Assembly (NCBI GenBank): GCA_963812335.1
Contig: CAWEUU010000004.1
Span: 558,001 to 622,000 of the forward strand
DNA length: 64,000 bases
Direction of reading: 5' to 3'
Origin: VRUE01 sp963812335
GTDB taxonomy: Bacteria > Actinomycetota > Thermoleophilia > Solirubrobacterales > 70-9
Shown: positions 1 to 8,278 of the stretch, piece after piece
How the letters are laid out: each line of letters opens with the position of its first letter
Position numbering within the stretch: position 1 is the first letter of the stretch
Made by a program: the position numbers and the translations under genes
The notes under the pieces: generated by a model
Told to the model about the DNA's origin: nothing
Databases searched by the model: none
The model's input: only the letters and a program-made list of their open reading frames with translations

Positions 1-269
1 CCCTGCGGCGATCCGGCCGAGCTTCGCCGCATGCCTGGACCGCCGACGCGATCGCCGTGCGCGGCACCCCGCTGCGGATGCCCGGCGCCGTCCGCCCGCG
101 AGACAACGCGCGCCTCGCCGACGGCCTCGTCTCCTCCCGGCGCGCCGGGAATCGGGCTGCCGGCCAGCAACGGCCAGCTCTGGTTGAGCGCCAGCGCGAC
201 CATGCCCAGGCCGACCGCCGCGGTCAGGCCGAGCAGCGCGAGCGTCGTGCTGCGCGCCCTCTCCAGCAT
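1..269 (-). CDS. Partial membrane-anchored protein, 5' end only
   Basis: A minus-strand reading frame opens with ATG at 269 and runs off the left edge. Its first 30 residues contain one hydrophobic stretch (TTLALLGLTAAVGLGMVALA), which fits a signal anchor, followed by a Gly/Pro/Arg-rich segment. It lies downstream of comEC in the same direction, 62 bases after the comEC stop, and may be the last gene of that operon. I do not recognise the family, and too little is present to assign a function. A plus-strand frame over the same bases has no recognisable content. Confidence 0.5.
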   Translation of the reverse strand, partial: MLERARSTTLALLGLTAAVGLGMVALALNQSWPLLAGSPIPGAPGGDEAVGEARVVSRADGAGHPQRGAAHGDRVGGPGMRRSSAGSPQ

Positions 270-331
270 GCCGCCGCCAAGGACACTGGGCCTCAGCCGT
301 GACTTTCCAGGCTTGCAGTCCACCGCTGCGA

Positions 332-2248
332 CTATCGACCGTGGCCGCCTGACCGACAGGGCAGTGGCGCATTTGCCCCAGTATCGATTCGTAGATTCGT
401 TGAGTGGCTGCCCACCTCTATCGCAATCGGCCCGTTGCGGTCAGTGCGCAGGACACATGCGCCGTGCGCGACGAGAGTTGCCAGCGTCATCGCCGTGGGG
501 TGGCCGAACGGATTGCCGGCGCCGACCGAGATCACCGCCAGGCGCGGCCGGGTCCGGTCGAGCAGCCCGGCCAGGCCGGTGTCGTCGCTGCCGTGGTGGG
601 CGACCTTGAGCACGTCGACCGGCCCGGGATCGAGCGGCGTCGCCTCGGCCTCGGCGTCCGCGGTCAGCAGCATCGCGAAGCGATGCCAGCGGGCTCGCAT
701 GACCAGGGCGAGCGCATTGGGGTCCTCCCCCTCGTGCGACCCGGAGAGCAACTGGGCCGGTGGCCAGAGCACCTCCAGCCGCAGTCGCCCGGAGCGCACC
801 ACGCTCCCTGCGGCGAGACGGCGAGCCGGAATCCCGGCGGTGGCCGCCGCGGCCAGCGTTGAACTGCCTGACGCTCCGTAGAGCAGCCGGTCGACGGGCA
901 TCGCGCCGAGCAGCTCGCCAATGCCGGCGGCGTGATCGGACTGATCGTGGGTGACGATCGCCGCCCCGAGGCGGCCTACCCCGGCGGCGCGCAGCATCGC
1001 CAACAGCCCCCTGCCGGGCGGGCCGCCGTCGACGAGCAGGGCCGGCGAGTCGCGGGGCTGAAACAGGATCGCGTCGCCCTGACCGACATCGAGGACGGTG
1101 ACCCGCAGGCCCGCGGACACGGACGGGCTCGAGACGCCCGTGGCACCGGGCAGCAGAAACAGGACCGCCGCAAGCAGTGCCGCGAACGCACCGGCGAGCT
1201 TCAAGCGGGGCGCGTTCGTCCGTTGCCGGGCTATGCCTGACAAAGAGCGAACGTGGGTGCGGCGGGCGGCCGTGATGCGTCGATGGCGGGCAAGCCGAGC
1301 GACGGCGGTCGCGAGAACAGCGATCGCGGCGTAGGAGGCCGCCAGCCCGCCGATCCCCAGCCGGACGTCGAGGTAGGCCCACCCCGGGCGGCCGCACCAG
1401 GCCGCCACCTGAGCGATGTAGGCGAGGAGAAGGGAGTCGACGGCGTTGAGCGCCTCGACCGGGAAGCCCGGGATCTGGCCCGCCCCTGCGACCAGCATCC
1501 CCAACCACATCGCCGGCGCGATCGCCGGTAGCGCGAGCAGGTTGGCGAACAGCGTCGTGGTCGACACCGCTTCGAAGTGGAAGGCGATCAGCGGCGCCGT
1601 CGCCAGCGTCGCTGAGATCGTCAGTGCCGCGCCCTCGGCCAGCGTCCGCTGGGCGCCACCGCGACCAATCCGAGTAATGATCGCCTCGCGCAGCGGCGTC
1701 GCCAGCAACAGGATGCCGAGCACGGCGGCAAAGCTGAGCTGCCAGCCGACGTCTGCGGCAATGCCAGGGTCCAGCGCCAGCAGCACGATCGCGGCGATGA
1801 GCAATGCATAGAAGCGCGAGGCGCGGCGGCCGGCGAGCAGCGCCAACACGCTGAGGCCGCCCATGATCCCGGCTCGCTGGATCGACGGCCCCGACCCGGC
1901 GAGGGGGACATAGACGGCGATCAGGCCGAGCACCCAGAACAGGCGCGTGCGCAGTGGCATCCCCAGCGCCGCCAGCAGCGGCATCGCGAGCAGGGCGAGC
2001 AGGGCGACGTTCTGGCCCGACACGGCAAGCAGGTGGCTCAACCCGGAGCGCCGGAAGTCTTCCGTGGTCGCCGCGTCGACCTCCTCGTCCTGACCGAGGA
2101 CGAAGCCGCGGGCGAGCGCCGCCTCACGCTCCGGCATCCCCCGGCCCAGGGCCGACTCGGCGCGTGCCCGAACTTCGTCGCTGTGGGCGAGCGCGAGCGC
2201 GACTGCCGCAGCAACGAAGAGGAGCGGCAAGGGCGCCCGTCGGGCCAT
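332..2248 (-). CDS. comEC: ComEC/Rec2-type DNA uptake channel
   Basis: ComEC forms the membrane channel that carries single-stranded DNA into the cell during competence. The 638-residue protein has one N-terminal membrane segment, then the Competence domain with several membrane helices (about 60-340; conserved SGLSHLLAVSGQNV near 68), then a metallo-beta-lactamase domain (about 385-620). The metal-site motifs THDQSDHAAG and VAHHGS are visible in that domain. Many ComEC proteins exceed 700 residues because an OB-like DUF4131 domain follows the first helices. That region is missing here, so this is a short form. It starts 5 bases after the comEA stop, so the two are almost certainly co-transcribed. 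Confidence 0.93.
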   Translation of the reverse strand: MARRAPLPLLFVAAAVALALAHSDEVRARAESALGRGMPEREAALARGFVLGQDEEVDAATTEDFRRSGLSHLLAVSGQNVALLALLAMPLLAALGMPLRTRLFWVLGLIAVYVPLAGSGPSIQRAGIMGGLSVLALLAGRRASRFYALLIAAIVLLALDPGIAADVGWQLSFAAVLGILLLATPLREAIITRIGRGGAQRTLAEGAALTISATLATAPLIAFHFEAVSTTTLFANLLALPAIAPAMWLGMLVAGAGQIPGFPVEALNAVDSLLLAYIAQVAAWCGRPGWAYLDVRLGIGGLAASYAAIAVLATAVARLARHRRITAARRTHVRSLSGIARQRTNAPRLKLAGAFAALLAAVLFLLPGATGVSSPSVSAGLRVTVLDVGQGDAILFQPRDSPALLVDGGPPGRGLLAMLRAAGVGRLGAAIVTHDQSDHAAGIGELLGAMPVDRLLYGASGSSTLAAAATAGIPARRLAAGSVVRSGRLRLEVLWPPAQLLSGSHEGEDPNALALVMRARWHRFAMLLTADAEAEATPLDPGPVDVLKVAHHGSDDTGLAGLLDRTRPRLAVISVGAGNPFGHPTAMTLATLVAHGACVLRTDRNGPIAIEVGSHSTNLRIDTGANAPLPCRSGGHGR

Positions 2249-2253
2249 CGGCG

Positions 2254-2856
2254 TCAGGGCTGCAGCCGGTCACGCAGCGACTCCATCGTCGCCGGCCCGA
2301 TGCCGCTGACCCGGTCGAGCTGATCGACCGAGGCGAGCCCGCCGTGCTGGTCGCGGTACTCGACGATCTTGCCGGCGGTGACCGGTCCGATGCCGTCGAT
2401 CTCTTCGAGCTGGTCGGCGGTGGCGCTGCCGAGGCTGATCGGGCCGTCTTCACCTGCACCGGCAGCTCCCGACACTCCGGCCGGCAGGCGCTCGGGAACC
2501 ATCACCTGCTGCCCGTCGGCGAGGCGGGCGGCGCGGTTTATCCCCTCCAGCCCGGCGCCCCGGGTGGCCCCACCGGCGCGCTCGATCGCATCGACGACGC
2601 GCGCTCCGGCCGGCAGCCGGTAAACGCCCGGCCGGCCGACCGCTCCGGCGACGTCGACGACCAGATCGTCGCCGCCCGTCTCGATGCTGAGGCCGGCCGA
2701 TCCGGTTGAGGATGCGACCGCCGTCTCGGGCGCCGCTCCACCGCCGCCATCTGCCCTGATCGCCTGCGCGCCGATGAGCAGCAGGGCGACGGCGACGGCA
2801 CCGTAGACAACCAGCTGAGAGCGCGAGAGGTCCGGCACGGGCCGACGGTGACGCAC
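2254..2856 (-). CDS. comEA: ComEA-type competence DNA receptor
   Basis: ComEA binds double-stranded DNA outside the membrane and passes it to ComEC. The 200-residue protein has a short basic N-terminus, one membrane anchor (about 15-33), an SLBB domain (about 62-125, with VAGAVGRPGVYRLPAGARV) and tandem helix-hairpin-helix motifs at the C-terminus (IDGIGPVTAGKIVEYR and VSGIGPATMESLRDRL). Length and domain order match the family. It is immediately upstream of comEC on the same strand. The organism may therefore take up DNA, although no pilus genes lie in the window. Confidence 0.93.
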   Translation of the reverse strand: MRHRRPVPDLSRSQLVVYGAVAVALLLIGAQAIRADGGGGAAPETAVASSTGSAGLSIETGGDDLVVDVAGAVGRPGVYRLPAGARVVDAIERAGGATRGAGLEGINRAARLADGQQVMVPERLPAGVSGAAGAGEDGPISLGSATADQLEEIDGIGPVTAGKIVEYRDQHGGLASVDQLDRVSGIGPATMESLRDRLQP

Positions 2857-2894
2857 TCAGGCGCACGTGTGGCGCGCACAATCAAAAAATTTGG

Positions 2895-3293
2895 CTACAG
2901 GTCTTCGTCGTCGTTGTAACCGGCGACTTCGGCCAATTTGTCGCTGTAGAGATCCGCAGCGGCGACCGGTGGCGACTGCACCGAGACGCAGGCCAGCGCC
3001 TCGCCGCCGTTGTTGGCGATCGCGTGGTCGGTCGCGGGTGGGACGAGGATCAGGTCACCCTCCCCCACATCCTGCGTGTCGCCGGCAACCGACATCGAGC
3101 CCCCGCCGCGCACGACCACATAGGCCTGCTCTGCGTCCTCGTCGGAGCGCAGCGTCTGCTCGGCCCCGGCGGGGATCTCCAGCCAGGTCACCGAGAGGTT
3201 GCGGGCGCCGAGCTGCCCGGCGTCCATCAACGCGTGATAGCGCAGTCGGTGCCACTCCTCTGCGGGTGCGTCTGCCAGGCGCCTGACGAGCAT
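2895..3293 (-). CDS. Small cupin-domain protein
   Basis: This 132-residue protein is a single cupin barrel. It contains the first-motif region (IPAGAEQTLRSDEDAEQAYVVVRGGG), a middle GDTQDVGEGDLILVPP segment and the second-motif histidine in TDHAIANNGGEAL. The first motif has few histidines, so metal binding is uncertain. Cupins of this size act as sugar isomerases, oxygenases or simple ligand-binding proteins, and the sequence does not say which. It sits between leuS and comEA on the same strand, with 35 and 38 bases on either side. Confidence 0.8.
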   Translation of the reverse strand: MLVRRLADAPAEEWHRLRYHALMDAGQLGARNLSVTWLEIPAGAEQTLRSDEDAEQAYVVVRGGGSMSVAGDTQDVGEGDLILVPPATDHAIANNGGEALACVSVQSPPVAAADLYSDKLAEVAGYNDDEDL

Positions 3294-3328
3294 CGGGCGG
3301 CTTTGTACCAGTTCTAGGCCGCGAAAAC

Positions 3329-5815
3329 TCAGCGAACCACGAGATTGACCAGCTTGCCGGGCACGACGATCTCCTTGACCACCTGCTTACCGTCGAGGTG
3401 GCGACGTACCTTCTCGCTCTTGCGCGCAACCGAGAGCAGCTCCTCCTCGGGCGCATCGGCGGCCGCCTCGATCCGGTCGCGCAGCTTTCCGTTGACCTGG
3501 ACGACCAGGGTGACCGTGTCGCTGGCGAGCAGCTCGGGGTCAGCGACGGGCCAGCCCTCCTCCCAGACGCGACCACCCCGCAGGCGCCCCCACACCTCGG
3601 CGCCGAGGTGTGGGGCGAAGGGGAAGATCAGCGAGGCGGCGGTGGCGGTCGCGAAACGCACGGCGGCCGCACCGGCGGGGTCGGCGTAGAGGCCGTCCTT
3701 GACTCGGTAGGCCTCGTTGACCAACTCCATAGTCGCCGCGATCGCCGTGTTGAACTGGAAGCCGCGCTCAAAGTCGCGCGTCACCTTCTCGATCGCCCAG
3801 TGCGCCTTGGCGAGCAACTCGCGCGCCTCGCCCGCGGCGGCATCCGCGTCGACGGCGGTCGCCTCCTTCGCCTCGACCTCCTCACAGAGCCGCCAAAGTC
3901 GCGAGAGGAAGCGGTTGACGCCCTCGACGCCCTCATCGGACCAGTCGCCGCCGCGCTCGGGCGGGCCCATGAAGCAGACGTAGGTGCGGGCGGTGTCGGC
4001 GCCATAGCGCTCGACGTACTCGGCCGGGCTGACCGTGTTGCCCTTCGACTTCGACATCTTCGCTCCGTCGCGGGTGATCATGCCCTGGGTGAATAGGTTG
4101 GCAAAGGGCTCCTGCACGGAGAGCGTGCCGAGGTCGGCGAGCGCCTTGGTGAAGAAGCGCGCGTACATCAGATGCAGGATCGCGTGCTCGACGCCGCCGA
4201 TGTACTGGTCGACCGGCAGCCAGCTGTCAGCCGCGGCGCGGTCCCAGGCGGCTTCGGAGTTCTGCGAGTCGAGGTAGCGGATGAAGTACCAGGAGGAGTC
4301 GACGAAGGTGTCCATCGTGTCGGTCTCGCGGCGGGCGGCGGCGCCGCAGCGCGGGCACTCGGTGGCGACCCAATCCTCGGCGGCGGCGAGCGGGCTGCGC
4401 CCCTGCGGCGCGTAGTCCTCGACCTCGGGCAGCTCGACTGGGAGCTGCTCGTCGGGAACAGGCACGATGCCACAGGCGTCGCAGTAGACGACCGGGATCG
4501 GCGCACCCCAGTAGCGCTGGCGCGAGACCAGCCAGTCGCGGAGGCGGTAGTTGACCGCGGACTCGCCGCGGCCGTCCTCGGCCAGCCAGGCGACGATCTC
4601 CTCGTAGGCCTCGCGGTTGTGCTTGCCATCGAAGCGACCGGAAGCCGTCATCGGGCCGTCACCCGGATAGGGCAGCCCCTCGTCGTCGCGGGCGGCTTCG
4701 GGGTCCTCGCCCTCAATCACCCGCTTTACCGGGAGGTCGAAGGCCTGGGCGAACTCGTAGTCGCGCGCGTCGTGGGCCGGCACGGCCATGATCGCGCCGG
4801 TGCCGTATTCCATCAGCACGTAGTCGGCGACGAACATCGGGATCCGCTCTCCGTTGACCGGGTTGACGACGCTGCGGCCGAGCGGAACGCCGGTCTTCGG
4901 CCGCTCCTCGTCGCCGCGATCCTCGACCGACTCGCGGGCGACCTGGTTGATGTATTCGCGCACCGCCCCCTCGGCCGGGGTGCCGGCGACGAGGCGCTCG
5001 AGCTCGGGGTGCTCGGGGGCGAGGACGAAAAAGCTGGCGCCGAAGAGCGTGTCAGGGCGGGTGGTGAATACCGGGAAGTCGAGCTCGAGCTCCTCGCAGC
5101 GGAAGCTGACCTCAGCCCCCTCGGAGCGGCCGATCCAGTTGCGCTGCATCGTCACCACGTGCTCGGGCCAGGACTCGAGCAGGTCGAAGTCAGCGAGCAG
5201 GCGCTCGGCGTAGTCCGTGATCTTGAAGAACCACTGCTCGAGACGGCGCTGCTGCACCGGGGTGCCGCAACGCTCGCAGCGGCCGTCGACGACCTGCTCG
5301 TTGGCGAGCACGGTGGCGTCCTTCGGGCACCACTGCACGGGGGCCTCGTCGCGGTAGGCAAGACCCTTCTCGAAGAGGCGCAGGAAGATCCACTGAGTCC
5401 AGCGGTAGTACTCAGGCGTGTGGGTGCCGAGCTCGCGCGACCAGTCGATCGAGATTCCCCACTCCTGGAACTGGCGGCGGAAGGAGGCGATCGAGCGCTC
5501 GGTCGCCTCGCGCGGCGGCTCGCCGGTCTTGATCGCGTTGTTCTCGGCCGGCAGACCGAAGGCGTCGTAGCCCATCGGGTGGATCACCTCGAAACCGTGG
5601 CGACGGCGGAAGTGAGCGATCGCGTCGCCGACCGCGTAGCACTTGAGGTGGCCTACGTGGGGCTCGCCGGAGGGGTAGGGCAGCATCTCGAGCACGTAGG
5701 ACTTCGGCTTCCCGGCGGCGTACTCGGGCTGCCCGGGGTTGGCGACCTCCCAGGACTTCTCCTCGGCCCACAGCCGCTGCCACCGAGCCTCGATCTGCTT
5801 GGGTTCGTAGCCCAT
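3329..5815 (-). CDS. leuS: Leucyl-tRNA synthetase
   Basis: LeuRS charges tRNA-Leu with leucine in the cytoplasm. The 828-residue protein has the class I catalytic fold with the HIGH-type motif HVGH at 53-56, the inserted CP1 editing domain (about 220-420), the KMSKS motif (AKMSKSKGN near 585), an anticodon-binding helical domain and a C-terminal domain ending VVKEIVVPGKLVNLVVR. Length fits bacterial LeuRS. The start is an ATG at 5815, two residues before the conserved YEPKQIEARWQRLW opening. It reads as an intact housekeeping gene. Confidence 0.98.
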   Translation of the reverse strand: MGYEPKQIEARWQRLWAEEKSWEVANPGQPEYAAGKPKSYVLEMLPYPSGEPHVGHLKCYAVGDAIAHFRRRHGFEVIHPMGYDAFGLPAENNAIKTGEPPREATERSIASFRRQFQEWGISIDWSRELGTHTPEYYRWTQWIFLRLFEKGLAYRDEAPVQWCPKDATVLANEQVVDGRCERCGTPVQQRRLEQWFFKITDYAERLLADFDLLESWPEHVVTMQRNWIGRSEGAEVSFRCEELELDFPVFTTRPDTLFGASFFVLAPEHPELERLVAGTPAEGAVREYINQVARESVEDRGDEERPKTGVPLGRSVVNPVNGERIPMFVADYVLMEYGTGAIMAVPAHDARDYEFAQAFDLPVKRVIEGEDPEAARDDEGLPYPGDGPMTASGRFDGKHNREAYEEIVAWLAEDGRGESAVNYRLRDWLVSRQRYWGAPIPVVYCDACGIVPVPDEQLPVELPEVEDYAPQGRSPLAAAEDWVATECPRCGAAARRETDTMDTFVDSSWYFIRYLDSQNSEAAWDRAAADSWLPVDQYIGGVEHAILHLMYARFFTKALADLGTLSVQEPFANLFTQGMITRDGAKMSKSKGNTVSPAEYVERYGADTARTYVCFMGPPERGGDWSDEGVEGVNRFLSRLWRLCEEVEAKEATAVDADAAAGEARELLAKAHWAIEKVTRDFERGFQFNTAIAATMELVNEAYRVKDGLYADPAGAAAVRFATATAASLIFPFAPHLGAEVWGRLRGGRVWEEGWPVADPELLASDTVTLVVQVNGKLRDRIEAAADAPEEELLSVARKSEKVRRHLDGKQVVKEIVVPGKLVNLVVR

Positions 5816-5892
5816 GTCCGCATCCTATGGAGAACCAATTGGCAATTGGCGAGCATCACCGGTCGCTTCGCTCCCTGGGAGGAGGTGGCGGT

Positions 5893-6600
5893 TTATGCGA
5901 CCGGCGAGATCGCCTCGAGGATCTGCGGCCAGAGGTAGACCTCGAGCGTGGCGGCGAAGACGAGCACCGGGATCGCCAGCGCGACGGTGATAAAGGTCGC
6001 GGCGAGCAGCTGATTCCACTCGCCGCGGCGGCTGGCGATCAGCCAGGCCGCCAGGGGCAGGAATAGCGCAGTTAACTCCGGTAAAGCGTGCGGGAGCACG
6101 CTGAGGATCAGGGCGGCGTGGGAGATCTCGAGCTGGAAGGCGATCGTCGAGCCCTGAAAGCCGAGGTAGAGCGCCTGGGTGCAGAGCGAGAAGATCGTCA
6201 CCGCAGCGACAAAGAGGATCGCGAACTGGCCCGCCTTGACGTGGATCCAGCGAGAGATGCCGCTGCGCTGGGCGGCGGCGATCGGCATCGAGGCGCCGGC
6301 GATGAAGCCGGCGATGCAGGCGGTGCCGTGCAGGGCGAGAACGAGCGAGTTGCGGAAGAGGATCGGCAGTAGGTCGGCGGGATCGGTGGGCTCGCTGATG
6401 CCGGGCATGTGGATCGGGGTGAAGTCGGGAGTGAGCAGGCCGGCGACGACCCAGACCGCGCCGAGCAGCGCGAAGGCAATCGCCAGGCTGAGCGCGAGCC
6501 AGCCGTGGAGCACAAGCCACGGGTTACCGTTCCAGGCCTCGAAGGTTGCCCGGGTGTCCCGCATCCCGTGCGAGAAGACGTGCTCGTTGGCAGTGCTCAC
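5893..6600 (-). CDS. SpoIIM-like (DUF95) multi-pass membrane protein
   Basis: This 235-residue protein has about five hydrophobic segments. It contains LPHALPELTALFLPLAAWLIA, which resembles the H-G-x-x-E-L-x-A signature of SpoIIM/DUF95 proteins. In endospore formers SpoIIM takes part in engulfment, but actinobacterial homologues occur in non-sporulating cells and their role is unclear. The family call rests on this motif and on the helix pattern, so it is moderate. The gene lies 77 bases upstream of leuS on the same strand. The gap holds a CCAATTGG palindrome and no other clear signal. Confidence 0.55.
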   Translation of the reverse strand: MSTANEHVFSHGMRDTRATFEAWNGNPWLVLHGWLALSLAIAFALLGAVWVVAGLLTPDFTPIHMPGISEPTDPADLLPILFRNSLVLALHGTACIAGFIAGASMPIAAAQRSGISRWIHVKAGQFAILFVAAVTIFSLCTQALYLGFQGSTIAFQLEISHAALILSVLPHALPELTALFLPLAAWLIASRRGEWNQLLAATFITVALAIPVLVFAATLEVYLWPQILEAISPVA

Positions 6601-6654
6601 CGCTCAAGCATCGGCAGCGGTGAAGGCGAGATTGAGCGAAGTAGGCTGGCGCCC

Positions 6655-7026
6655 ATGCGGTCAAGGCGGAGGTGGCTGATCGGTGGCGGCGTCGCGCTGC
6701 TCGCGGCGCTCGCGATCCTGTCGGCGGTGAGCTGGCATTTCTCCAACGCCGTGCTGGTGCCCGACCACGACAGCCCGGCGCGCCAGGCCGAGGTCGAGAA
6801 AGTGTCATCGGAACGGATCGTGCTCGGCTTCCACCACATGGGCCTGACCGAGTGGCACGACCTCGAGGGCCCGATCGCGCTCAGCGACGAATTCGCCGCC
6901 GCGCTGCCCGACCGGGTCGAGTACCACCGCCTTCCCGAGGCCGGCCACACCGAGTCCTGGAACGTCGACCCGAAGCTCTACGAACGGCGGCTTGGGGCGT
7001 TCCTGGGCTCGCTCGGATCAGGTTAG
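6655..7026 (+). pseudogene. Internally deleted alpha/beta hydrolase remnant
   Basis: The 123-residue frame joins two parts of an alpha/beta hydrolase without its core. Residues 1-45 resemble the membrane-anchored N-terminus (hydrophobic helix, then SNAVLVPDHDSP). Residues from about 55 on resemble the C-terminal third, including a cap-like FHHMGLTEWHD segment and the catalytic-histidine region GHTESWNVDP. The central part that should carry the G-x-S-x-G nucleophile is absent. Intact relatives are around 250-300 residues. The product is therefore very unlikely to be an active hydrolase. Its stop overlaps the stop of the convergent Phd frame. Start chosen at the ATG before the Arg-rich and hydrophobic N-terminus. 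Confidence 0.6.
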
Positions 7027-7181
7027 GCGGGCGGTTCCGCTGGGCAGAGGCGCGTGTAGGGCTTGCCGCGCCGGCTGACCAAGATTTCGGTCCCGGCGGC
7101 TGCCCGTTCCATGTACAAGCCGAAGTGGTTACGGAACTGATGGGCGCCGACTTCTTCGGAGGAAGGCGCCGTCGAAGCAAT
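7023..7181 (-). CDS. Phd/YefM-type antitoxin domain, orphan
   Basis: The 52-codon segment reads IASTAPSSEEVGAHQFRNHF, then GLYMERAAAGTEILVSRRGK and PYTRLCPAEPPA. This matches the Phd/YefM core (x-R-x-N-h-x-x-h-h-x-x-h-x-x-G-x-x-h-h-h-x-x-R-G-x-P), which binds operator DNA and neutralises a Doc or RelE-type toxin. No toxin gene is adjacent. There is no ATG, GTG or TTG ahead of the conserved core. The first plausible codon is ATT at 7181, nine bases after the end of tRNA-Ala. Alternatively it is translated from farther upstream, because the same frame stays open through the tRNA to 7322. It may be a silent remnant. Confidence 0.5.
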   Translation of the reverse strand: MASTAPSSEEVGAHQFRNHFGLYMERAAAGTEILVSRRGKPYTRLCPAEPPA

Positions 7182-7189
7182 CTGATTAG

Positions 7190-7262
7190 TGGAGCTGAGG
7201 GGATTCGAACCCCTGGCCTCTACCGTGCCACGGTAGCGCTCTGCCAGCTGAGCTACAGCCCC
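7190..7262 (-). tRNA. tRNA-Ala (anticodon GGC)
   Basis: The minus strand folds as a standard cloverleaf. The acceptor is GGGGCTG/CAGCTCC with the G3-U70 wobble that identifies tRNA-Ala. The D stem is GCTC/GAGC, the anticodon stem CTACC/GGTAG with loop GTGGCAC (anticodon GGC), and the T arm AGGGG-TTCGAAT-CCCCT. The discriminator is A and the 3' CCA is not encoded. It sits between an endonuclease remnant on its 5' side and a Phd-like frame on its 3' side, and one frame runs open through all three. Confidence 0.95.
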
Positions 7263-7483
7263 AAGGTCGTACTCATCGGCAAAGTGTAATGCCGCGCGCT
7301 GTCCGTTTCTCGGAGGCGCCAATCGGAGCTGAATCGACCATTGACCATTCCGATGATGAGGTCATAGCGCTCATGCTCGGTAAGCGGCATGAAGACCGTC
7401 AATCCGAGGCTCGCTGCCTCCTTCGCAACAGCCGGCTCGGCGACGTTCCCTTTGTGATTTGGATTTTCCAAATCCACGAACAT
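7263..7483 (-). pseudogene. Remnant of a tRNA-associated PD-(D/E)XK endonuclease
   Basis: Two ends of one gene family survive in different frames. From 7483 to about 7331 the frame encodes an N-terminus with KGNVAEPAVAKEAASLGLTV and FMPLTEHERYDLIIG, as in group I intron-associated PD-(D/E)XK endonucleases, and breaks off just before the catalytic x-Q-x-K strand would be expected. From about 7319 to 7263 another frame encodes PPRNGQRAALHFADEYDLG, which resembles the C-terminal tail of the same family and runs directly into the tRNA-Ala gene. The catalytic middle is deleted and the frame is shifted, so no nuclease can be made. The family call is from memory of the motifs. Confidence 0.55.
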
Positions 7484-7576
7484 ATGTTCGCAGACAATCG
7501 ACTGACAGTCAATACATCAAACGTCCAAAGGGGGAACTTGGGACCCCTGGCCCGCCCTGCCCGTGCGGGAGAAACG

Positions 7577-8278
7577 CTACGCAGCGTGCTGTTCGGGGCC
7601 CTGGTCCTCGTCGACGTCGAGGATCAGGTTGTCGCCGGCGGTGCGACGGATGTTGAACTCGAAGGGGGCGTTCTCTTCCAGCTCGCGCAGCAGCTCGACC
7701 GGCTCATCGAGCTGCATCGAGAGCGTCGCGCGGCCCTCGGAGAAGCGCTCGACCGAGATCTCCGAAGCACCGAGCCGGCCGACCGCGTTTTCGAAGCCGA
7801 CCAGCTGCGAGAAGTCGCCGAGCGGGCCGATCTCGAGCCTAATCAGGCCCTCGAAGAGCTCCCCCAGCGCGGTCTCCGCGCTGCCCGCCTCGGCGGGCGT
7901 GGCGCCGTTCTGCGCGCTCTCCCCCACCTCGGCCAGCTCCTGCGTGCGGCGGCTGACCTCGACCGCCTCGCGCAGCGCCTTCATGCGGATCCGCGTCGCC
8001 TGCCCGCGCGCCTGCGCCTGAATGTCCTCGAGCCGCTCGGAGACCGCCTGTAGCGAGGCGATGCTCTGCTCGTGGCGCTCGTTGGCCTCGCGCAGCCGCT
8101 CGCTCAGGCCGCGGATCTCGCGCTCGCGCTCGATCACCATGTCCGAGAGCGAGGCGAGCTCGGCGTCGGCCGCCGTCGCATGGCTCTCGACGACGGAGAT
8201 CGCCTCGTCACGCGCCGCGAGCGCGGCGTCAACTTCCTGGCGACGGTAGCCGAGCAGGGCCCGCTTGAAGCTAGCCAT
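7577..8278 (-). CDS. DivIVA-like coiled-coil protein
   Basis: The protein starts MASFKRALLGYRRQEVDAAL, which resembles the membrane-binding N-terminus of DivIVA/GpsB proteins (F-x-x-x-x-x-G-Y-x-x-x-x-V-D). A long coiled coil follows at about 20-110, and the last 80 residues carry alternating hydrophobic strands. Length is 233 residues. The family usually marks curved membrane or the division site. The ATG at 8278 overlaps the rsfS stop by 8 bases (ATGGCTAG), which suggests translational coupling. A longer frame from 8311 is possible but would overlap rsfS by 41 bases. The C-terminal half is not one I recognise. Confidence 0.65.
   Translation of the reverse strand: MASFKRALLGYRRQEVDAALAARDEAISVVESHATAADAELASLSDMVIEREREIRGLSERLREANERHEQSIASLQAVSERLEDIQAQARGQATRIRMKALREAVEVSRRTQELAEVGESAQNGATPAEAGSAETALGELFEGLIRLEIGPLGDFSQLVGFENAVGRLGASEISVERFSEGRATLSMQLDEPVELLRELEENAPFEFNIRRTAGDNLILDVDEDQGPEQHAA

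Noticed and set aside
4172..5938. Long plus-strand frame of 588 codons
   Set aside because: It is the antisense shadow of leuS, with Arg/Gly/Val-rich meaningless translation; G+C-rich genes produce such frames on the opposite strand.
7023..7322. A 99-residue Phd protein with an N-terminal extension
   Set aside because: The extension is the translation of tRNA-Ala (AVAQLAERYRGTVEARGS), so it is not treated as a normal protein; only the Phd part is listed, and the read-through is reported as a finding.
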